Origin: Sinotaia quadrata
Taxonomy: Eukaryota > Mollusca > Gastropoda > Architaenioglossa > Viviparidae
DNA length: 64,000 nt
NCBI GenBank assembly: GCA_028829895.1
Contig: CM054181.1
Location: 65,897,259-65,961,258 of the forward strand
Direction of reading: 5' to 3'
How positions within the stretch are numbered: the stretch's first letter is position 1; the number at the start of each line of letters is the position of its first letter. Positions 1 through 31,700 of this stretch are shown one piece after another. A program made the translations under genes and the position numbers. Below the pieces are notes generated by a model. The model searched no databases. It was given only the letters and a program-made list of their open reading frames with translations, and was not told the origin of the DNA.

Positions 1-928
1 ACTCAGTTAAATGCTATGAAACCAGGACAAGTCTACTTGTTACAAGAATGTTGCTGTGAACAAATCATGAAAGCAGTAGGACGGGATTCCCAATGAACAT
101 TAACCAAGTTTTATTAGAAGACATATGTCATCTCTATCATGGAATGACAAGTTGGAACTTGTCTCAATCATATCTATTATCAAATGGTAATTTGGAACCT
201 GTCTCAATCATACCTGTTGTCAAATAGTAGCTTGGAACCTGCCTCAGTCATACATGTTATCAAATGATAAGTTGGAAACTGTCTCAGATGTGTCTATTAT
301 AAATTGGTAATTTGGAATCTCTCTCAAATTTCTTTGTCTCAATAACTTAGGAAGATTGACTTCTCCCAGTCTTTTAATATTTTCTTGTTAGAATGCAAAG
401 TTGTATTCAAAATTCAACATTGTTTCAGTTGGAGGGTTCCCTCCTCCTATCAAGAATTTTTCTATTCTTGTGGATGTCAAGGCCTTTTTAGTAAGAATTG
501 AAGGAGAGTTTGTTTTTTTCTATTCTTGTGGATGTCAAGGCCTATTTAGTAAGAATTGAAGGAAAGTTTATTTATTTTAAATTTTAAACAAATACAAAAT
601 ACATTTTTTTTCTTGAATAATTTTAGACTGGCACAAATTGAAGCTCCTTCTTCACTACCTGCTTTGATACAAACTTTGTTGTAATTGAAATACTGGAGAA
701 ATTACTGTTAGTTAAGCCAAGACAAACTTTGTTGTAGTCGAAATACTGGAGAAATTCTGTTAGTTAAGCCAAGGGAAAATATAGGCTCAGTCACTCTGGA
801 AATTCTTTGATACAAACTTTGTTGTATTCGAAATACTGGAGAAATTCTGTTAGTTAAGCCAAGGGAAAATATAGGCTCAGTCACTCTGGAAATTCTTTCC
901 TTAATTTTTTTGTCGTTGTCTTCCCTTG

Positions 929-975
<47 letters not shown>

Positions 976-1089
976 CCTCCCTTGGGCAGGTTGGACTAAA
1001 TGCACTGTGAATGTAATAATAGTTTATTCTTGCGATGTTTAGTAAGTATTCAGAAAAACAGATTATTTTACATTTTATTTTGCTGTTAG
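1..1089. other. Intron of gene A with short tandem repeats
   Basis: I see no exon here; the thioester exon of gene A must lie further left. The segment holds about five copies of a roughly 53-base unit around 'ttggaacctgtctcaatc' (140-335), a 58-base doublet (458-568) and a near-exact duplication of about 120 bases containing 'aaatactggagaaatt' (657-897). Confidence 0.7.
932..973 (+). repeat. (GT)n microsatellite
   Basis: About 20 uninterrupted GT units directly before gene A exon 1. Confidence 0.95.
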
Positions 1090-18275
<17,186 letters not shown>

Positions 18276-18398
18276 TAAAAGTGCATACATTCATTCATTA
18301 AAAACAGTCCATGTAGGATATTTTTATCAGTCGCATTTCAGATTGCAAAATGATTTTGTTTCATTTTATAGCCTTTATTTTAAAATATTTTTGTATAT

Positions 18399-18404
18399 AA
18401 TAAA
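18399..18404 (+). promoter_or_regulatory. Candidate polyadenylation signal of gene A
   Basis: First AATAAA after the stop codon of gene A, about 125 bases downstream in A/T-rich sequence. In such DNA the hexamer arises by chance, so it is only a candidate 3' end. Confidence 0.4.
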
Positions 18405-19519
18405 AAACAAAGCAAAGGTTACAAAATATATTTTTTTTAAATCGATAATGAATGTTTCTTCATATGTAAAACAAAGGTGATACAATAGATTAAGTTTTGG
18501 AAGTATTTGTAGTATTACAACTGCAAATCATCCAAGAATTGCTTTTGAAGAATGTATACTGAACATCTTACATTTCTATGCTTAATGTTTGAAGTTTAAT
18601 AATTTTGTTGTTGGGAGAGAGAAGGGCAATTTGGAGTTGAAATGTTAAATTGTGCTCTATTTAAATATGCTCTTATTATTGCCAGTTTTATCAGTGGTAT
18701 GTTGGTGTGTGTGTGTGTGTGTGCATGAATAACTGATTTTTTCCTAATCAGTGCCATAAACCCCACCATACTTTTTTTTCACAGTCAGCAAGTGCCATAA
18801 ACCTCATCATGTATAATTGATTTTGCATCTAGTCAGTCAATGCCATAAACCAAAATATGTATAAATATGATTCTTATTTCTTGGATTATCAGTTCCATAA
18901 ACCCTAGCATGGATAATTGATTTAATTCTTCAAGTTAGTCAGTGACACACACAAAATACCATTTTTAATATTGAAAAAAGTGTATAAATTCTCCAGAGCA
19001 TTTAGTGTCACAAAATCCACATATTTTTCTCTAATCATCCATGCCAGGACACTCCCTCCCCCCAATTTTGTTTCCTCTCCTGTTCAGTCCATGCCTTGAG
19101 CTCCTACCCCCTTGTGTAAATTGATCCTCTATATCTTAGTCAATGCACTGAAATGTGTGTCAATGATTTTCTGCCATCACTCCATATGTATAATATATAG
19201 TTTATATAGTTTAATTTCTGTTCTTATCCAGTCAGTACCACAAAAGGATCCTTAGATATGTTTTAAAAAGAATTCTTAGTCAGAATGTATTTTTTGTTGT
19301 TGAGTTGTTACACCACTTGATGTTTAATTGATTATTTTTTTTAAGTTGCAAGATTAAACTGTTCCTGTCAAGATTAAACTGCTGCAATTGAAATTCTTTT
19401 ATTAATGTCACTTACTTTTTGTATTCTTGTCAAGATTGAACTGCTGCAATTGAAATTCTTTCATTAGTATCACAAAAACCCTTGTTGAATGTTGCATTTG
19501 AAATTCCTTTTTATCTGGT

Positions 19520-20350
19520 TAATTTCAATGTCTCACACAGAAGTTTCAGTGTTCACATCCATACCTCACATGGAAATTTCACAGGGTTCACAACCTGGTG
19601 TTCCAAGCAGAAATTTCATGTGATTTACATTCTAGTGTTCATATAAAAAACTTTTATTAGAGGGTTCACATCCTAGTGCCTCACACAGTTCACTTCCCTG
19701 TGATTCACACTGAATTCTCAAAAGGTTCACATCTCAGTGTCACATAAAGAACTTTTATAGAATTCACAACCCGGTGCCTCATGCAGAACTTCCAGAGTTC
19801 ACATTCCATTGTCTTACATAGAATTCTCATATTGTGTATGTCCGAGTGTCTCAAACAGATCTTGATTAGGGTTTGCATGCATCCTAGTACCTTATACAGA
19901 GATTTTGTAGGTTTCACAACCTGGTTCACATCCCAGTCAGTCACATAAAGAACTTTTATAGGATTCACAACCCGGTGCTTCATGCAGAACTTCCAAAGAG
20001 TTCATATTCCATTGTCTTACATAGAATTCTCATATTGTATATGTCCCAGTGCCTCAAACAGATCTTGATTAGGGTTTGCATGCATCCTATTACCTTATAC
20101 AGAGCTTTTGTACGTTTTACAACCTGGTAGCTTGTACAGAAGTCTTAGGGTTTACCACCTTTACAGAACTCTTAAAGTTAACAACCCAGTGCCTCATATA
20201 GAACTCTTAAGGTTTACAACCTGGTACCTCACACAGACACTATTAGGATTCATAAAGCAATGCCTCATACAGAACTCTCTTTAGGGTTCTCCTCTCAGTG
20301 CCTCAAATGGAAATAGGGCTCATATCCTACTGCCTCCCACAGAACATTAA
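19520..20350 (+). repeat. Degenerate 40-45 bp repeats with an internal 200-bp tandem duplication
   Basis: Many units of the form 'cctcacacagaac...ttcacaaccc'. Within them about 200 bases from 19736 are repeated from about 19936, with shared stretches such as 'cattgtcttacatagaattc' and 'gatcttgattagggtttgca'. Confidence 0.85.
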
Positions 20351-21220
20351 GGGTTCACAAAAGAGATCAGCCAGTTTTAACTCTACTTGATCTCTATTAA
20401 TGTGTTCCTTTTGCGTGTACAACACAAGCTGCCTGCTTTAGATCCAAAGAAAAGGATTTTGGAACACTTTTTGAACTACCCTAAAAATCATACAACAGAG
20501 TTTCACATGACAACATTTAGAAATAATGTTTGTAAATCATGACCACCGACTTTGATATAAATGCCCATTCTTTTCAATTCTGATGTTTTTATTCTGGTTA
20601 GAATCATCACTGACATTTTTCAGTACAAATTATAAAATTTACAATACTCTCATTTATATTTAAGCAAGCAATGCGTGCCTTTTCTCACACTTCTCATATC
20701 TGGCTGTCATTAAACTCATGTGTATGCCAAAAACTGTGCAAAATTTCTTCAGCTTAAACTGCATTGCATTCAATATAAAAGAATTCAATGAAAGACATGT
20801 CTCTATTTGTATCCTCCCTTTATTTGATACTTAGCAGGCTTCTTCTTTTCCTTGCTAAATTTTATGACATCTCCATCATCTAGAGAGAGCTTTGCATAAT
20901 GAGGTGCAGGTATTTGTTAAGATTTCTCCCAGAATTAACTAATTGCATCTGGAACTGAAAAGGAAAATCAAACTCTATCAAGATTATTGAAAAACAATCT
21001 CATATTTCTATTAAAACAGCAATTTTCTTTTCTTTCTAATTTTTAAGTATGCAGTGAGAGACTGCAGTGTTTTCATTTTCATTGTTTAACCCTGCATGTG
21101 AATTGCTGAACCGAAAACTTATTTTTAAGTTAAGAGTTTTAAAAAAAGGAATTGTATCAAATATAATTATTATTTTGAGATCTTCAAATTATTTGGTAAC
21201 ATCATCTAATGAAGTTTTAG

Positions 21221-21350
21221 GGGAGCTCTGTGGCTGCATGGCAAGGTGCTAGCCTCCTGTGCTGAAGGTTCTGAATTTGTGTTGAGCTTAGCAGCTGAAA
21301 TTGTAAGCAATTATTGCTCTATGAAAAATTAGTTCAAATAAAACCAGTCA
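21221..21350 (+). mobile_element. tRNA-derived SINE
   Basis: GGGAGCTCTGTGGCTGCATGG opens a tRNA-like head: A-box TGGCTGCATGG (21231-21241) and B-box-like GGTTCTGAATT (21267-21277), with spacing as in tRNA SINE heads. It does not fold as a functional tRNA. It interrupts A/T-rich repeats and has clearly different composition. The 3' end is uncertain. Confidence 0.6.
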
Positions 21351-21379
21351 TCATTATTTATTTTGTACAGCCATAAGTT

Positions 21380-21990
21380 GGCTTTATGGCCCCTATAGCA
21401 GCAGTTTTGATGTGGTTTTAATGCTGTTGAAGTTGTACCAGTGTTTTGGTGTAAAAATTGAAGTAGTGGTTTTTAACGGTTTTTGTTTTAATATTGTTGT
21501 AGTTATGATTAGTGTTGTGGTTTTAAATGCTGCAGTAGTTGTAAGCAGTATGTGGTTTTTAATACTTCAGTATTTGTGACCATGGTATTGTGGTGTTAAT
21601 GCTATGGCAGTTGTGACTAGTGTTTTGTGTTGTTAATGCTTTGATAGTTGTGACTAGTGCTTTTAATGCAGTTGTGACCAGTGTCTGGTTTTAATATTGC
21701 AGTTGTGACCAGTTTTTATAATGCTATGGTAGTTGTGACCATTGTTTTGTAATTTTAATACTATTGAAGTTGTGACTAGTGTTTTTTGGTTTTTCAAAGC
21801 TGCAGTAGTTATGCCCAGTGTTATATGGTTTTAATGCTATGGTAGTTTTGACCAATGTTTTAGGTTTTAATACTAGGGCAATCAAGAACAGTTGTGTGGT
21901 TTTAATTTGGAGTATGATTTGTGTTGTGATTTTAATACAAGTTGTGAGCAATTTTTATGATTTTAATACTACTTAAGTTTGTGAGCAGCA
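21380..21990 (+). repeat. Degenerate 35-50 bp tandem repeats
   Basis: Repeating 'gtagttgtgaccagtgtttt' and 'ggttttaatgct' units, about 15 in all, with much length variation. Confidence 0.85.
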
Positions 21991-22009
21991 TTATGATCAT
22001 TGCAAAAAA

Positions 22010-22530
22010 AAATTTCCATATCCCATAGTAATCATTGTATAAAGGAATTTCTAGATTCCCTAGTAATCATTGCATACAGGACTTTTCAAATCCTGAAGTA
22101 AACATTGTAGAAAAAAATATATCCAAATATTTTTGTAACCATAATGGTAGGATTTTCTAAAATTCCAAATAATCATTGAGTTGTTTTTCAGTTCCAGTGT
22201 TCAGAAATTTTTATTATTTGCTTGTGCTCCACAATGTTTATACTCCATTATAAATATTGATTCATTGACTTTCACAAACCCATGATAAACACCAAAGCCC
22301 ACAGACCCATTATATGTAGGAATTTATTAAATCTAGAGTAACTGTCATACTTAGGAATTTCTTAAATCCAGAGTACTTATTGTGCATAAGATTTCTTAAA
22401 TGCAACGTAATTATTGTGCATATATAGGAATTCTAAAATCCAAATTGTTGTGCATAGGAATTCTAAAATCCAAATTGTTGTGCATAGGAATTCCTTAAAT
22501 CCATAGTAATTATTGTGCTTTGGCATTTCT
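22010..22530 (+). repeat. Degenerate tandem repeats, unit about 36 bp
   Basis: Variants of 'taggaatttcttaaatccag' followed by 'taattattgtgcata', about 12 copies; one 26-base pair at 22440-22490 is exact. Confidence 0.85.
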
Positions 22531-25077
22531 AAAGCACACATTAATTCTCAGATTTTTCACAAATGATAGAAGCAAATTTCAATATTTTAAAAATTTGTGG
22601 CATCATATATACTGAGAATCTTAAAAAAGCCTTTAGAAATATTTGTGCTAAGGAAAGGTCTGACCATCTATCGAAACAGTTGTATATGGTACAGGAACTC
22701 TTTTATGTTTTGCATGCATGTGTTTAATTCACACATCTCTGGTATAATTTCATCGCCATATTGTACAGAAAATAATCAAAAGTGGCATATGATTTCTGAT
22801 TACAAATCATACATTTTTTTTCTAAAATATTATTTGTGTAAGAACTGTATTACAGAGATTTCTGTTAATGCTGGCTTGTCTTTTATTTTCTTTACCTTTA
22901 CATTTTTTGTTTCTTTAGTTGCTCTTTTACTTTCATCTGTTTCTTTTATTTGTGTAATTGCATTATTTGTTGTTTTTACTACGTGTATACTTTGTATTAA
23001 ATAAATGAACTTTACACAATGTTTTTAATGTTACTTTTTTCTTTAGGAAAAGTACAAATATAAATATATATAATATATATGTAATACAGCATAATATGTA
23101 ATGTTTCATTGATATTTTTGTCATGTCTGTGTAAGGTATATGAACAATTGTTTTCCAGAAATAAAGATGATGCTTGTGTACTGTCCCATCATATTGTGCA
23201 TGACTTGCTCTTTAGTGGAAACAGCAATGCATTATTAAGTGTGCAAGTGTCCAACATCAAATCTCTTGTACTCATTCTTATTTCCATGGCAATGTAACAA
23301 TTCTTTTCTAGAACTTGAACTCTCTCACATTCACTCTGTATCCATAGCAACATAACATTCCTTTCCAGAACTCTCACAATCAGAATAAACAGTAACTAGA
23401 AAAAAATAACAGACATCCTCCAATAGGTCGTTTCAAAACTTTTGCCAGAAATGAAAAAATGGTAAGTATGTAGGAAAAAATTTATTTGAAACTTTTATAA
23501 ATGGTATTTTTACAAAATTGTTTGTTTTTTTAATAAGGCTATGATGAGTAAAGTTGTTCACATGTATACAAAAATAAACTCACTTTGATGCATACAATTA
23601 TATATAATGATAGAGATTCAAGCAAATTCTATTTTCTATGTTTATAATGTATTTATATAAATATATTATACTTATGCACAAATAACAAACTACAGTCCTG
23701 CCCTAGCTCCTAATTTCAAGTCACACAGCAGAAAAAATGTATTCCTTTATCAAAAAGAAATTCAAAGTAGTGCTTTGCAACCTTTTGACACTGTTCCACT
23801 TAAAAAAAAAAAATATACAAACTGGATTTAATATTAACTGATTAATATTGATGAAGTGGCCTCCACTTTATGATTAGTTCAGCATGTGATCATACCACTT
23901 TACAATTGGTTCAGATATGATCAAATCACTTTACAATTGGTTCAGATATGATCAAATCACTTTACAAAAGACTTTCCATAATAAAAAAAGATTCACTGTA
24001 CAATAAGACTGCACTTTATGATGGGCTTATGATTGCCGTAAAAAACAGTGAATTGTTGGTTTCATATTATGATATTATTCCATGATAGACTAGGGTCTCT
24101 GGAATGGATTAGCGTCATAAATCTGGGATCAAGTATATTATTATTATTATTAATAATAATACTAAATGTACATATCAAAGAAATCTTGCCAGAAAATAAA
24201 AGAAAAACCTTGGGCATTCATTCAGCTTTCACAGTAGCTGAAAGAATTATAATGATGCTAAGAATATTTAAAAAGCTAATAAGCAAAGAAGACCATTTAA
24301 ATTTATACTCTAGGAAAAAAATGAATGAAGTCATGGATTTAAAAAAAATAAAGATAAAAAAATTAACACTAAATCATTTTCAAAATATATGTTCCTAAGA
24401 AGACTAAATTAATTTAATTGTTTAAAAAAAATAAAAATCACATTATTAGCATTGTTTGCATTAAATATGAAAAACATATATTTGACATCTGGCATTCACT
24501 GTTTTTATTGGCTTGTATACATAAGTGTATAAGTTTATACACACAATAACAACAAAAAAAAGAAAGATAATAATCTTGGTTGATATGTACACAGTAATGG
24601 AATGGATCAAGATTTAATACAAAATTTAAAAATACATCTTGATGAGTATTTACAAATGAATAGTCTCAACTGACCAGCTGTATATAAAACAATAAATCTG
24701 AAATTAAATATTTTTTGAGGTGGAGAGGAGTTATGCCAATTGGTTTCTAAAATTATTTCCAAACCTTTTAATTTTTCATGGTATTTGAAAGTTTTAGTAC
24801 ACTTGATGATCCTGGTCAATAGCATCACTTAAACAAGTGATATTGACAAACACAGCATATTTTATGTACAAGTTTAAGTGCACACACACACACACACTTT
24901 CTCTCATTTTTGAAAATAAGAACTAATGAACTAGTTTTCATGGATTATCCCTCACCCCCAGTTGTCAAAAAGGTAATAGTTATTAAATAATGATATAATA
25001 GTTGATCAACAACACACATTCTACAACTATTCAACCGAGATAAAGTCATCAGGATATTATGGCATTAAAGTTTAGAA

Positions 25078-25083
25078 TTTATT
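25078..25083 (-). promoter_or_regulatory. Candidate polyadenylation signal of gene B
   Basis: Nearest AATAAA on the minus strand that I found downstream of the gene B stop, about 460 bases away. In A/T-rich DNA this is weak evidence. Confidence 0.25.
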
Positions 25084-25541
25084 GTGTATTTTATGTGTAA
25101 GCCATACATAGGTATTTAACACAAAAATAATAAATCTTTCCCCAGATGAACAATAAGATACATTCAAAATGCATATTTATATTTGGAAAGCATTTGTTTC
25201 ACATAAACACACACATGCACATAATCCAAAGTCTTTCAATAAACATTCACCTTGTAAACTATAAAAGTAAAAATAAAACAAAATAAGAATTATCTTCCAA
25301 ATAAAACAAAATCCAACACTTTTTCAGTTTCAAATTTAAAGAAAACAGTTGCCAAACAACTCTGAGGATTAAATGTACAGAGTTACCTTCCTTTAGCAGG
25401 AGAACATTTAAATTTCAGTATTATTAAACGAGCTGATCTCTCCTTATAAATTCATTATCACCATAACGATACATAAAAAGGATACATATCCCGAGTAACA
25501 AACAAAAACTCTCAACCACACAGATTCCATACATTCTAAGG

Positions 25542-25726
25542 TCACGATCGCAAAATATATCGCTGAAGCAGTACACCAAGAACAAGACACAGCAAAGTGA
25601 TGGTTGCTTTGATAGCTGTGGCAATGTTAAAATATGGACAGTATGGACACTGGTACGAGCCACACACATAGCAGATATTCATAGTGAACAAGTTGTATAA
25701 TGTGTACATAGTAGTGTTGTGCATTC
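25542..25726 (-). CDS. Gene B exon 17: terminal Cys-rich segment and hydrophobic tail, stop TGA
   Basis: 185 bases ending in TGA (25542-25544), acceptor ttgtttcag. It encodes GMHNTTMYTLYNLFTMN, ICYVCGSYQCPYCPYFN and then about 18 mostly hydrophobic residues followed by LLQRYILRS. The CX2CX4CX2C cluster is identical in spacing to gene A. The tail differs: two Arg residues follow the hydrophobic run, so a single-pass membrane anchor with a very short cytoplasmic end is about as likely as GPI. Confidence 0.92.
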
Positions 25727-28700
25727 CTGAAACAAAACAAAAACTTGTCATTATTCATTATTACTAATGTAGTTATTAAATTCATTATTTATGCAACTAC
25801 TGTAGTTTTTAAACTTGTCATTATTCATGTCACTAATGTAGTTATTAAACTAGTGATTATTCAATTAACTAATGTAGTTATTAAACTAGTCTTTATTTAT
25901 GCAACTAATGTAGTTATTAAATTCATTATTTATGCAACTATTGTAGTTATTAAACTTGTCATTATTCATGTCACTAATGTAATTATTACTAATGCAGTTA
26001 TTAAACTAGTGATTATTCATGTAACTAATGTAGTTATTAAACTAGTCTTTATTTATGCAACGACTGTAGTTATTACTGTAGTTAAGTAGCTTTTAAAAAA
26101 TATTTCAAAATTTTAAGAAACTGATGAAAACAAATTTTAATAAAGTATTGTAACTTCAAATTTCTATAAAACTACAATCATGTAAAAAATAAATGAAAAA
26201 AACTAAACAACTGAACACAAGTAACTCTATCAATAGATTATATGAACAACATTATCATTACAACTAATGGACCTCATCAAGTAACTCTAAAGCAAAAATT
26301 TAAAGTAAAAGCAAACAGAACTAAATGACTTTACTATCTTTTTGTTTTACAGGCTAAGCATTTTACTGTGATATGACACAATAAACGCAGACTTAATAAT
26401 TTGAGCAGCTCTCAGTGAACAAAACTAATTAAAAAAACAGTCACCAGCTAATGCAAGAAATGATCATACCCCATTAACAATTCTTTTCAGTGAATGGAAA
26501 ATATTATCAGAATAAATAAACATCTTCTCAATAAACACCCTCCCCCCCCAAAAAAAAAAAATCATAACATATTAAAATCCTTTTCAATAAAAGCAAAAAT
26601 GATATATATCTAAAATCCTTCTCAATGAATGTTAAACTAATCATAACATACCAAAATCCTAAGTGACAGCAAGAATAATAACACTAAGTCCTCATTAAGT
26701 GCAAAACTGACCAAAATATACCAAAGTCCTTAGAGACTGCAAGAATATCATAACATACCAAAGTTCTCAGTGAGTGCAAAACTGATCATAAAAAGTCCTT
26801 AATGATTATCATAAAATATCAAAGTCTTCAGTGGGTGCAAAAAAAGATCGTAAACATGATCAAGATATACCAAAGTCCTCAGCAAGCATAACATTGATCA
26901 AGACATACCAAAGTCCTCAATGAGCACAAACATGATCAAGACATACCAAGTCCTCAGTGAATGCAAAAACTGTGTGATCAAAAAAGAGATCATAACATAC
27001 CAAGTCCACAGTCTTTACATAGAGCCCTTCAATCTAAGAATGAATATAAACACTACAGCCCTCTCACACTAAGAATGAATATAAAAACTACAGCCCTCTT
27101 ACACTAAGAATGAATATAAACACTACAGCCCTTTCACCAAGAATGAACATAAATACAAGAGTTTTCTTGATTTAAGGATGAACATACATTCAGTCAATAA
27201 AGATGAGCATATGTCATAAAGTCCCTCTCACTTAATGAATGTAAATACTAAAGCCCCTCTCATTTAAAGAGTGAATGTAAATATAAAGCCCCTATCACTT
27301 TAAAGAATGAATGTAAATACTAAAGCCCCTCTCACTTAAAGAATGAATGTAAATACTAAAGCCCCTCTCATTTAAAGAGTGAATGTAAATATTAAAGCCC
27401 CTCTCACTTTAAAGAATGAATGTAAATACTAAAGGCCCCTCTCACTTAAAGAATGAATGTAAATACTAAAGCCCCTCTCACTTAATGAATGTAAATACTA
27501 AAGCCCCTCTCACTTAAAGAATGAATGTAAATACTAAAGCCCCGCTCACTTAAAGAATGAATGTAAATATGATCCTTCTCATATTAAAGAGACTAAGTTT
27601 TAGGCAATTATAGAAGTGTTAGTCAAATTCGTCACTCAAATGACTGTTTTAGCAGTCACTGCAACTTTATCTTAAGTCTATCAGTATCTGCAGTGGGAAT
27701 TGTCAACCATCCCATTGCATACATGATTCAATTAATCCTGGATCGTCTCTACTGCTCTCCATCACCTTTCTATGCACATCATCCCAATGTTGTTGTTGTA
27801 GCGATCACTTGGATAATACTGGTGACAGTGACAATAACAACCATGACAACAACACCACCAGTGAGAAAAGGACAGGGAGGGAGGTGAACATCCCAGGCAT
27901 GTGCACCCACTAGGTACAGATCTGGTATGGTACCCCCCTCCCTCCAACACTGGGGACAGTGACAACATCAAGACAGCAACACCAAGAGTAAACCACAACA
28001 GCAGCCCAAAGAAAACCAGGATGCTGCAAGCCTGTACAGACAATGAATGCCATGGACCCACCTGCTGCCATTCATCATCATCACTCATCAACTTTCCTGT
28101 CAGCCACCCTCCACTATGTCTACCATCATCTACAATTCTACAAAAAGTGGCACATATGCCAGGCAGCAAAATTGCCCAAGGTCAGAAGCTACCTTCATTC
28201 TAGGCTCATTACCACTACTCACAAAAAGTTTGAGTGTAACATTCTAGAGACCCGGTTTCCAACACATGAATGACATTTGCAGGAATTCTTTGCTCAAGGA
28301 TTCTGCATGCAAATCAAATCCCCTCTTAATACAAGATGAAATACATTGGCACTCATCCCACTCAAAAATTCAGTGTGGTATACCTGGTTCATAGTAGTCA
28401 TACACACGCATTCGATACTGTATGGTTCCATTAGCAATTGGGTACCAGCGGTCCGCACGGAAATGAACACAAGTAATAGTTGTATCCAGCTGAAACAAAA
28501 CAAAAAAATAATTAAAAAAAAAAAAATTTAAAATAAAGTATATGCTAATGTCAAAAGAATACATTTTGGTTTAAAATTGCAAATACTAATTTGTTTATCT
28601 ATGTATACTTTGCATTAAAGATAAATAAGAAATAATGTGAAAAAAGTTTAAACAATATGTGAAACAGTGCCTTTAGGGTGTTAGTCTTTTTACTGCTGAT

Positions 28701-31700
28701 AAACATTACAGAAATTAAATGGGTTTTCAATCCAGCTTCACAACATACAGGAGACATATATATATATATATAATATATATTATATAAAACTAGTGTCAAC
28801 AATAATAAACACAATTTCTAACTTAAAATTAAATATAAAATAAATTCAAATACTTTTAATGCTTTTATTACTTCATAAATTTTAAAGGATATTTAGTACA
28901 GAGTAAAACTTAAAAAATTCAAAGGTATTTTCAAGGATCAGTTTATGTAAAATGTCTAATATTCTCTACTTTAAGAACTGATAATATACAATAATTTATT
29001 TTTTTTAAAACAACTAATAAGATTCAAACTTTTAGTAACATATCTAAATTACAAAATCTGCCTTAGTCTTTACCCTTACTCAGAAAATGGTCACACATTA
29101 TTAAACTTAATTAATTATTTATATATGCATGAGTTCCTAACACAATTTTAAAATGTTTTTCCAGACTTTTTCCAGACCAACACTTCAAAAATTCCAGACC
29201 TAAACTATGAGCAGTGATTAGCAATGTAACAGATACTGGGAAAAATTGATAAGCAAGAGTCTGATGATACAATTAGTAAATAAATTTTAGAAGATATTTA
29301 AAAGTAATTTTCAAATAATAATTGCTTGAAAAATCTGAACATGAACTTTCTTCAGACTAGTAGCATCCAAATTAAAAATCAAAACATTAAATGTCACAAA
29401 TTAAAATCACAAAAATTAATATATGTTTAAAAATACATGTGCAAGTTTACAATGAAGATCATACAAAAGTGCACATATACAAATACAAAAGTCAATGAAA
29501 ATGATTCAGTAGGTAAGCATAGAAACAAGACTTGTAATTTTGTCTGTCACTTCAGTTATCTTTTTCTCTTTTGCAGGTTTCCTCAGGACATTTGACTTTG
29601 ATAAGATCTGCAGGCTTCCCTTGATTTCTACCTGTACTGAAAGACTGTGCATCCCTTTTTAAAAAGCTCTATGTCTTTTTCAAAACTTGTTTTTCTCATT
29701 TTTAAGCTCTCTAGCTCTGCAATTTCATCTTGCAGCAAGTTTCTGTATCTAATTTTGGAGATAGCCTCCATTATGTTTTCCAAGTGGTCCTCTGTTGTTG
29801 CGTGGCCAAGGAAACGTGAGCTGAAGTAATGTGTGGATACCTAAGTGATGAGAAATCATAATTTTAAATTGACAATATATGATAGATATTCATAACATTA
29901 TATATTAAATTAAATTCAAATAAAAGCTAACTGGACCAATAATTAAATCTAATCTGGTCTGATACCAACTATTATTGAAGCCAGTGGGAGTCATGAATGA
30001 CACTTAAAAATGTCAAACATTAACAAACTAAAAAAAATAATTCCTTTTACAAAATATACAAATCAATAAATAAATAAACAAAATAACGCACTGAGATATT
30101 TTCAATATTAATATTGTGGGGTTTAATTACATTAAATAGTATTTCTATTACTATAAGCAAAATATTTTATTATTTCTGATTGCTGAAGCAAGAGCCTAGA
30201 GGTGAAGACAGAAATAATCAAGTGTGTACATTAATTTAATTTAAAATGACATAAATGATAAAATAAATTTTAAAGATTTAAAATTCTAAAAATAAGTCAA
30301 TTCAGCTGTGTTGCCAATCAAAAAATACTTTTCATTTCAAACCGGACTATAATAATGTGTTCATTTGTTTACCATTCTTACTCTGAGCAGCTGACTCTTG
30401 TATGAAGATATTTGCTGTATATTTTATCAAATGTAAAATGCAATAGTAAATACTAAATATTATAATTATCAAGCCCTTACGTGATATAAATTAAAATATT
30501 AAATTTTTAAAATAGTGTTTAAAATTATTAGTTCCTCTTTATTAACATTAATATTTTAATTTATACTTTTAAACAGGGCAATAACTAAGAAACTAATAAA
30601 GTAATATAAATCAAAAAGACTAAACACATTTTTCAATAAAATTAAAAGAAAGATATTTTTTTGTATAATCATTAACTTTCAGTGTTTTCTTTTAAATCTG
30701 ATTTAAAATAAAAATTGATTATTTTGTAATAATGAGCAATCCTTCATTACATTCAATCTGTAGCTTTATAGAGTGATTACAGTTTAATCTTATCATTCAA
30801 AAGTGGAATTAAAACAAAGTACTTGTTTTGAGAAAATAATCAGAAAATAATTATACAACATATCTTTAATCATAAATAAATAATTTTCAAAACAGTAATC
30901 AATATTAACAATCTGAGTCTATTATCTATATTAATTAATACTAAAATATTAGAAAAATAGATAAAATAATATTAGAAAAATAGATAAAATAAAATAAAAC
31001 ATAAAATCTACAAAACTTTAATTAACTAACCTTTTCATCATCCTAGATTCTAACACACATATCCAGCTGCTTTTTCTGGAGCTGGTCTTTGCGATCTTCA
31101 TCAAAAAGAACAAAGCTGTGCTGGCATCAAAGCTTCTCCAACAACAAATCCTGTAAATATGGACTTATCCTTTAGGTTGTATCATATGAGATTTTATTTT
31201 CTTCACAAGAAAATTTCTTGGCAATGTTGCTCTCTGGAAACGTTAGTATAAATAATGAAGAAAATGTCCCTGGCACTTTGAAAAATGATTATAAATGTCT
31301 TTAGTGTGATAGTATTTCTGCCTTAACCATTCCCTGGTGGAAGTGCGTATTTCCACAGTGCATTGAATATAAGCACATTTTCCCACACTTCACTGTAGAT
31401 TAAGGAAGTGTGTTTTTTTTACACTACTCTCTCTATGACATAAATATATCTAAGTACATCTACGTTCAAAAGCAGACGTTTTTTTTTTTTTACATAATGC
31501 CAAATTGAGGCTGATTTTGAAGTCAATTGAAACTTCGTTCATTTTCAAATCAGTTTATGAGGTCAATTGGCATTGCTTATTAAAAAAAATTTGAAAAACG
31601 TTTTTACCAATGCTGGCCTCATTGGTGCCAAAACACTGATCAAAAATGGCAGACACATGTCATAGGAAGTTCTGAATCAAGTGATGTCAAGCATTCAGTT

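Larger units (their letters stand above)
18276..25541. other. Intergenic region between the two convergent genes
   Basis: Holds the 3' ends of both genes and no further gene that I can support. Open frames here are short and lack family resemblance. Most of it is degenerate tandem repeats (19320-22530), then A/T-rich sequence with a few short direct repeats, for example 'caattggttcagatatgatc' twice near 23904-23960. Confidence 0.6.

Noticed and set aside
22597..23004. 135-codon plus-strand frame with hydrophobic stretches
   Set aside because: A/T-rich chance frame; no family resemblance, no paralogue and no splice context.
27762..28169. 135-codon minus-strand frame as a nested gene
   Set aside because: No recognisable domain, a plus-strand frame overlaps it equally well, and it lies in an intron; composition alone is not enough.
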